64,000 nt of DNA from Riptortus pedestris (Eukaryota > Arthropoda > Insecta > Hemiptera > Alydidae): positions 5,512,001 to 5,576,000 of the forward strand of contig CM032230.1 of assembly GCA_019009955.1 (NCBI GenBank), read 5' to 3'. The translations under genes and the position numbers were made by a program. The notes beneath the pieces are model-generated. The model ran no database searches. It had not been told where the DNA came from and was given only the letters and a program-made list of their open reading frames with translations. Below, piece after piece: positions 58,042-64,000 of this stretch; the stretch's first letter is position 1; each line of letters starts with the position of its first letter.

Positions 58042-58480
58042 TTTGTTACCGCTCTAGCAGCCACAATTTTTGTTTAATCGTTACCAAACTCAGTATATAA
58101 GCGTTTTATGTAAAACTAAAAATCAAGTTCATTAATGGCTGAAATCAGTATGGGGGGTTTAAAAGGAAGGAATTTCGAAATATCTTTGTTATTATAGGTT
58201 GGAAAAATGGTATAGGACCAATCTTATTACGAATTTAATTGCCTATAAATGTTTTCATATACATATTTTCCCTATCATGAATATTAACCGAGTATTTGTA
58301 TTTTTTAGTTTTCAGCATTCAGTAAAAATCCACTCCTACTCATGTCATATTAATGATATGAGCTATTGTACCAAATTTTCTAAGTGTAAATACTAAATAT
58401 TGTTTCCATTGAACTTATACTTTGTGAGATACATGCAAGTACTTAATGTGATGACATAATCATTTAAGATTTTATGTTCT
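57875..58480 (+). mobile_element. HLE, 5' end through the 3' block
   Basis: TTAGCAAATTTTCCTTGAGG, 5' block, (TA)n core at 57997-58039, middle block ('GCTCTAGCAGCCACAATTTT') and 3' block to 'GAGATACATGCAAGTACTTA'. One of the few HLEs in the repeat-poor half. Confidence 0.7.
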
Positions 58481-58513
58481 TAACTCGTAAATGTTTATTT
58501 TATCTATACCATT

Positions 58514-58570
<57 letters not shown>

Positions 58571-58925
58571 CTGATTCTGTCAACACAGATCATGTTTGTT
58601 ATTGGTGAAAATTGGTCCTGGAATGGGGGGGAGGGGTCCGAAAATTCAAAATATTTTCATTTTCATCATGTCGGATCGTAAAATGTTATAGAACCAATCT
58701 TGTTAAGCTATTGATGATCTATAATTATTGTTCTATGCATTTGTTCGTAACTCAACTATTAAGCGAGTTATTCATAAATTGTTGTTTTCATCCATCAGAA
58801 CCCCCTGCCCTTTCTACTCATTATTTTTTAAATTGAAATAGAGAATATGTGCTGAGATAAAGTCACAATTGTGTTATATCAGCATGTGGGAAATTTGCTT
58901 AGTTTACGTAAAGTACTTTTTTAAT
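58481..58925 (+). mobile_element. HLE subfamily 2 with (TA)n and 3' end
   Basis: (TA)n at 58516-58565, subfamily-2 phrases ('TCGGATCGTAAAATGTTATA', 'CGTAACTCAACTATTAAGCG'), and the terminus GTGGGAAATTTGCTTAGTTT with the hairpin deleted before ACTTTTTT. Confidence 0.6.
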
Positions 58926-61900
58926 CATGTGATTCATTTATTGAAGGCCTTAAATCATGCCTACTATTTTTCTATGAATATGACTGTAAACAAAATAAAA
59001 TTCCAAATATAGTTCATGAATTACTTGAATTCATTAGGTATTTTACTTCTCCATATGATGCACCTCTTATTCTCAATTAAGATAGTACGCACCTCATATT
59101 GCGGAGAGTTAATATTTTACTTATATTCACCAAATATTTAACATTTTCCCAAAGCTCAAAAATATAATAAATAAAATATAAACATAAGTAGTTTTAACTT
59201 TTATATGAATACAATATTTTTTGGTTATAACATATTTCAAATAACAATATTAACTAATTAAATACAATTATTATTTTAGATTATTCACTACAAATATTAA
59301 AACTACTTAAAGTTATACAATAAAAGAGTGTCACAATTTTATTCATAACTTTAAAAACAAATTTTTTAAGTTAAAAGACTAAAAGAACCAACATAACTCA
59401 TATAAAATAGTAATCTTATTCATGCTCAGTTTAAGCATTTAATTAACCTTTAATTTAATATTTACACTCTAACATTTTGCTGTCAAGTAATGTGTTAAAA
59501 CTCTGATTATAATGCTTTGCACAGAAAGTTTTTATTTAAATACTAGAGAGTTCTAAGGTCAATCCAAGTAAGGCAATGAAGGAATGCAACCTAAGTGATG
59601 CCTGACCTAAGTCAGTCTCAGCATTATCTTATCTTAACATTTTTTTTTCGAATGGAATTTTTTGGGATAAACTATTTATTTCTAAATGAGTCCTGGAGCA
59701 CATTCCTACCGATCAGTGGAAGCAAATAACTTGTTAAATTTCTTAATAATATCAGCAGAGAAAAATAATGGATTAAGTCAAAATCGTATACATTAGTGAA
59801 AATTTTGCACTTGACATTATAGAAATAAGAGTGAACTGTGATGAGTATCTTCATTGAACTTTTTCAATAGTCTACATGCTAAATTTACCTTTTAAACTAA
59901 ATACATGCATTGTTGTTATAATATTCGTATTTTCTTTTAGAGAAATACAGACTTACACTACTATGTTTCTCAGCTGTCCATACAATCTACGGTGAAACAT
60001 GAAAACAATCAGTGACTCATCCTCCTGACTGTAAAATGGATCACTATTTTTTAATTAAAAAGAGATAGATTTATTTATTTTAATTTAATTTAAATTCCTT
60101 TAGAAAAACAGTTTCTGGTCATTGTTCAATAGCACTCGTCCAAATATGAACAGTATGAGTCGTCAAATTATTTTTGTTATATTAGTGAAATCACTTAATA
60201 TTATTAATAAATATCAAGCTGGACATTAAAATAATGATATGGAATCATCAACTATCAAATTAGAGTACGTCTACTAAGTATAAAAACGGTATAGATATAG
60301 ATATAGACTGATATAGATTCTAAGGACGGAATACACATTCAGTAAATAATAATATAAATTGTGCCTGTAGTACCTGGGGTCAAGTTGATTATTATTTCCT
60401 TACACAAAGAAAAGAAAGTGCTATAATGGCAAAAATTTTCAATGTTTTCAGATTTCAACAGATCGTTTTGGCTTGGATAAGGAGTCTAGAATAAAATGTA
60501 TTTTTTGTCTGGGGGCTTCTATATGTGATTCACTGTGTTTAGTTATCTCCCTAGAGGAAGTTTTATAATAATTACTGTCTAGAATACACTTTAATGAAAA
60601 ATATTTAATATTTTTTTGGTGCCCGAAGCCTGACAAACTCACCTCACAACCATGACAATTACATAATAAAATGTTAAATAAATAAATAATATCCAGTCTG
60701 ATTTATCTTACGTGGATTGGCCTTGGAATGATTTAACTAGCACAGTAATGCGCTACGAAAGATCTAATATTTCCTATTGCCATTTGAAACAATTTGGCAA
60801 TACATTCTATAAAAAATGGAAGCTCACTGAGCTCTAGTTTCACACAAAAACAAAGATATAGGCTCCCTACTCAATGCCTACAAGAGTTTAAGAGAAAGAG
60901 GACTCTTCTCTTGGTGAGGAATACAAAGACAGTTTTATATTTATAAATACTTATGCCATGACACTTCAAAAGGTTTGTCACAAAGATATGCAGAGTTCCA
61001 AGTTTATCTTATATATGCGAGTACATATTTGGTAACACTAGAACTACTGACAGCTAAGATAATGCTTTTTCTACAAAAACCAGTAAACTGGTCTTAAAGC
61101 TCATACACTACAAAACTACTTCTACAATTTCACAAACATAAATATATAAGTTTTGATATTAGATATTAATTAAGTTGTAGCAATTAAAATGGATTTCCCA
61201 ATAATTAAAATAAAATGATTAATAATCGAATAAACTTTAAATAAAATTAATTTATTAAATACTCATCAGTTTTGAAGAAAAGATGGCTAATGAATTAAAG
61301 TAATAAAGATTTACACTATGAGTAAATAAATATAATTGAAATATATTACTTCTGTACAAATGAAAACCTTAATATTTGGACTTATTATAGCTATATTGTA
61401 AGTAATGTTTTTTAATATCCTGTCTGGATAGGATACATTATATAATAGTCAAATTTATAAAACTATATAATGAATATATATATCTTATATTTAAATGAAA
61501 GTCTTTTCTTCTCAGGAAACTTTGCAGTCTTTCAAATTACTTTTGCACACTGAGAATTAATATCACTTTTTCGTTTAATCCTTATATCACAGTCTTTGCC
61601 CATATTTATCACTCGAATCTTTCAACAATCAGTCTTATGCCAGCCATAAGGCCACAGTCAGTTTTGCCTCAACAGCCCAGAAGGAACACTCTATGTGTAC
61701 CATCAGTTTCGATCGAATAGTGAACATTGTTTATCACTTTACTTGTGGTTAGTGTTTATCGCACGACCTGTTAAAATTGATCTCTCTGAATCCATGTGAA
61801 TATAGGAACCCATGTTTAGAGGATTTTGTGGAAAGTTAATACTGTGACAGAATTAAGAAGGAAGCTGCTTATAGCCATTTTGCAGAAGTGTGACAAGAGT

Positions 61901-63111
61901 TAGTTTAGGCAAAACTATAATTTTTTTAAAAATTAACAATTTGAGAAGCTGCTGCAGAAAAGAATTAAAAAAAGTGAAGGTATTTAAAAAAGTGGCACAT
62001 TACCAGATGCATACCGAAACTCTTGTTTCTTTGTCATTTTCCCTTAAGGTCACAAAGCAACAAATAAATTAATAAAGTAAATTAAATGCACAACAAAATA
62101 AATCAAATGAGTCAAAATTGGCCTAAAAGAAGCCAATATAAAAATAACAGACACTGAAGACCATAAGAAATACAGACAAAAAATCTAAGGCTGGGAAGTT
62201 AGATCTGTGAGATCAAGCCCCAAACATCAATGAAAGATGAGTCAGTAGTGAAGTGAGTGAATGAATGTAGGAGTATTGCGAAAAAAGAAAGAAAAGATCA
62301 TAAACTGCTTCTTAATGGGCCAAAACATGATAATAATAATTGTAACTGGATATTCTCATTATCGGCAAGATCAATAAGACTGCTAATATTATTGACATTG
62401 CAGTTCCCAATGATGAGAATATTCAAAAGTCCTATACCGAAAAATAAAAAAAATATCAAGAATTAGCTATAAGATGTATACGTATAACGTATACAAGCCT
62501 AATTCTGTCATGGTTATGGCTATTATCGTAAGTACAAACGGAAAAAGACATTAATAGGCATCAAAAATTTAAATCTGCCAGTAGATATTATAAAAGAAGC
62601 TCAGCAAGGGGTTCTTCTTGATTTTGCGAGACTTGAGCACAAGTTTTTAATTTCCTGTTGACATATATGTCACGATTAGAAACTACATGTGTTGGATTTT
62701 CACCCAATGTTGATTTCAGACCAGTTTTCTGAGAATAAACCTCCCCATAATAATTGCACAGTACAGTATGCACTATTGTACCTTTCTAAGTAATGGAACA
62801 CAGTAAGTATTTCACATCCAGTCGTTTTGAATAGACTCATAAGCTTTACAGCATAATTTTCATTTGTCTGAGATACTAGTGTCGTTGAGAATATGACGTC
62901 TTTATGATCTGGTGGCAACCACTCGACCTCGGATAACAGTAATCACTGGATTGGATTTTCTCCCGATGTAGATTGTAGGGTGGATAGTTGAGGCCTAACA
63001 GATAGGCGTGTATGGCTGGTTTTACATATAGAGACGTGAAAGCTTAAGCTATAGACCTAAGTCATTTTTTCTATAGTCACATATCCTGTCGTCAAGGCTG
63101 GTGAATTGAGT
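58926..63111. other. AT-rich stretch, probably intron or 3' UTR
   Basis: No gene or named repeat is supported. Minus-strand frames at 62588-62918 (61-72 codons) are not recognised. If the exon at 63112-63403 is terminal, some of this stretch would be its 3' UTR. Confidence 0.3.
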
Positions 63112-63403
63112 TTAGCAGCTGACGAAGAGTGAGCCTGCCTGCTGGTCTGCTGGTATCTGGCTGGCAGTGGGAGGCTCTGCTGTCTCATCGGAGACAGGGC
63201 TTTCCAGGGATGTCTCGGACGATATTCTGGGGTTGGAGGTGATGGGTTCGGTAGTGAGTGAGCCAAACTGCCCTGTACCTGAGTGGGATGATCTAGTTGG
63301 TGAGCTGGCCTCTTCTGAAGGGGCTTTATCTCCTCCCTCGTCAGGAGGTGGTGGCTCTTCTCCAGCCGTGTCCTCTCCGGGTATCACCTCGTATCCAATT
63401 TCC
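63112..63403 (-). CDS. Probable exon, acidic Pro/Ser/Thr-rich protein C-terminus
   Basis: On the minus strand a good acceptor (TTGATTTTGTTTCAG|GGAAAT, boundary at 63404/63403) opens a GC-rich block. Only one of the three frames stays open beyond about 20 codons (the first base completes a split codon). It reads EIGYEVIPGEDTAGEEPPPP, then a Pro/Ser/Thr/Glu-rich stretch with ETSLESPVSDETAEPP, and stops at 63112 after SLFVSC, giving 96 residues. The composition is PEST-like and predicts disorder, such as a cytoplasmic tail; no domain or catalytic motif is seen. A possible internal donor (CAG|GTACAG, near 63282) would end the exon earlier. The protein family was not recognised. Evidence is composition, frame and the splice site, not homology. 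Confidence 0.55.
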
Positions 63404-63924
63404 CTGAAACAAAATCAATTTACATTCAGATTTAATTTACCGAAAAAAAAAAACTTGATTATGGTGTCACACATCCTTATGCTCCTGTTGAATCGAATAA
63501 ACAAAATGTTTGATTGAATTTCATTTGAGAGTGATACACGATATCTCTGCTCCAGTGCATACAATCAAAAATGTTATATTACACAAATCATAGGGCACCT
63601 CATGATGAAAAAAAATAAGGTCCTATACAAATTGTTTGTACCTCGAATACATATGGAGAAATATATTTTTGGCTTTCCTTGAACCCTCCATCCCCTTAGT
63701 CGATTTTGAGCAAAAGTGGAGGAGCACAATAAGACATCTCGATCCCAAATATTAAGTTTCAACATTTTAAGACTAACTTTTTTGAGTTATGGGATATACG
63801 TATAAGCCTGCATGCACAAACTAGTCAAAATGGGTTCAGGGAGGGTCAAAACATATAATTCCATTGAGATCTGAAAACCAAAAATTTTCATGATTACAAT
63901 ACTCCTTTTACTTCATACAAGGAA
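63404..63924. other. Stretch upstream of the probable exon
   Basis: AT-rich presumed intron. A partial HLE-like interior ('CCCTCCATCCCCTTAGTCGA', 'TTTGAGCAAAAG') occurs near 63690, but the family match is weak. Confidence 0.3.
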
Positions 63925-63980
63925 GTAAAACAGTGTCTGTCACACAGGGGCTGCATGAACTAAGCAGACTTGCCACCTGC
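63925..63980 (-). mobile_element. HLE 3' terminus at the window edge
   Basis: TGTCTGTCACACAGGGGCTG, then TGAACTAAGCAGACTTGCCA: hairpin arms and 12-mer with substitutions. The element would continue beyond 64000. Confidence 0.5.
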
Positions 63981-64000
63981 TATTCTGATACACTAGCAAT

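Noticed and set aside
62588..62918. Two overlapping minus-strand frames of 61 and 72 codons that might be a frameshifted gene
   Set aside because: No homology recognised in either frame; composition is no different from the flanks.

Overview
The window is eukaryotic. It is AT-rich, packed with nested transposable elements and microsatellites, and very poor in genes. The recognisable host coding pieces are animal: a first coding exon of the PDZ-adaptor family GIPC (fly kermit) with a consensus GTAAGT donor, and a C2H2 zinc-finger exon. Together with the set of repeats this points to an arthropod, most likely an insect; the species cannot be fixed from the sequence. No prokaryotic operon, CRISPR array, rRNA or intact tRNA gene was recognised.

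Positions 1 to about 44,650 are dominated by two dispersed repeat families. Family A (called HLE here, Helentron-like element) occurs in at least 25 copies on both strands. One end reads TTTTAGCAGATTTCCC. A (TA)n or other microsatellite sits in the interior. The other end reads GGGAAATCTGCT, a short spacer, the hairpin ACGCAGCCCCTGCGT, then GACGGAC and a T run. This layout (inverted 12-mers near both ends, an internal microsatellite, a 3' hairpin, no CTRR end) is that of non-autonomous Helentron/DINE-like elements; the class assignment is inference. Family B has a head ACTAGCTCAGATACCCGG, internally repeated modules of about 300 bp and a (CAAA)n-rich tail; it appears as a head-to-head pair (156-2025) and a head-to-tail pair (36357-38575). 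Three kinds of element (SINE, MITE, family B) lie inside the microsatellite core of HLE copies. Also present are tRNA-derived SINEs, five decayed non-LTR retrotransposon pieces, and four minisatellites (periods about 25/75, 32, 43 and 81 bp).

The only confident host gene in this half is the GIPC first exon at 31641-31856 (minus strand). Its downstream exons were not found and would lie at lower coordinates, across a long repeat-filled intron or beyond the window.

Positions 44,650 to 64,000 are different: mostly unique, very AT-rich sequence with few HLEs, which looks intronic or intergenic. It holds a three-finger C2H2 exon (48078-48499, plus), an internally deleted Merlin (IS1016-like) DNA transposon with 33-bp inverted ends and a broken transposase (52436-52920), SINE copies, a retrotransposon RT C-terminus (57290-57715), an HLE pair (57875-58925) and a probable PEST-like exon (63112-63403, minus).

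The genes do not form a pathway. The biological interest lies in the repeat architecture, above all HLE microsatellite cores that appear to act as landing sites for other elements.
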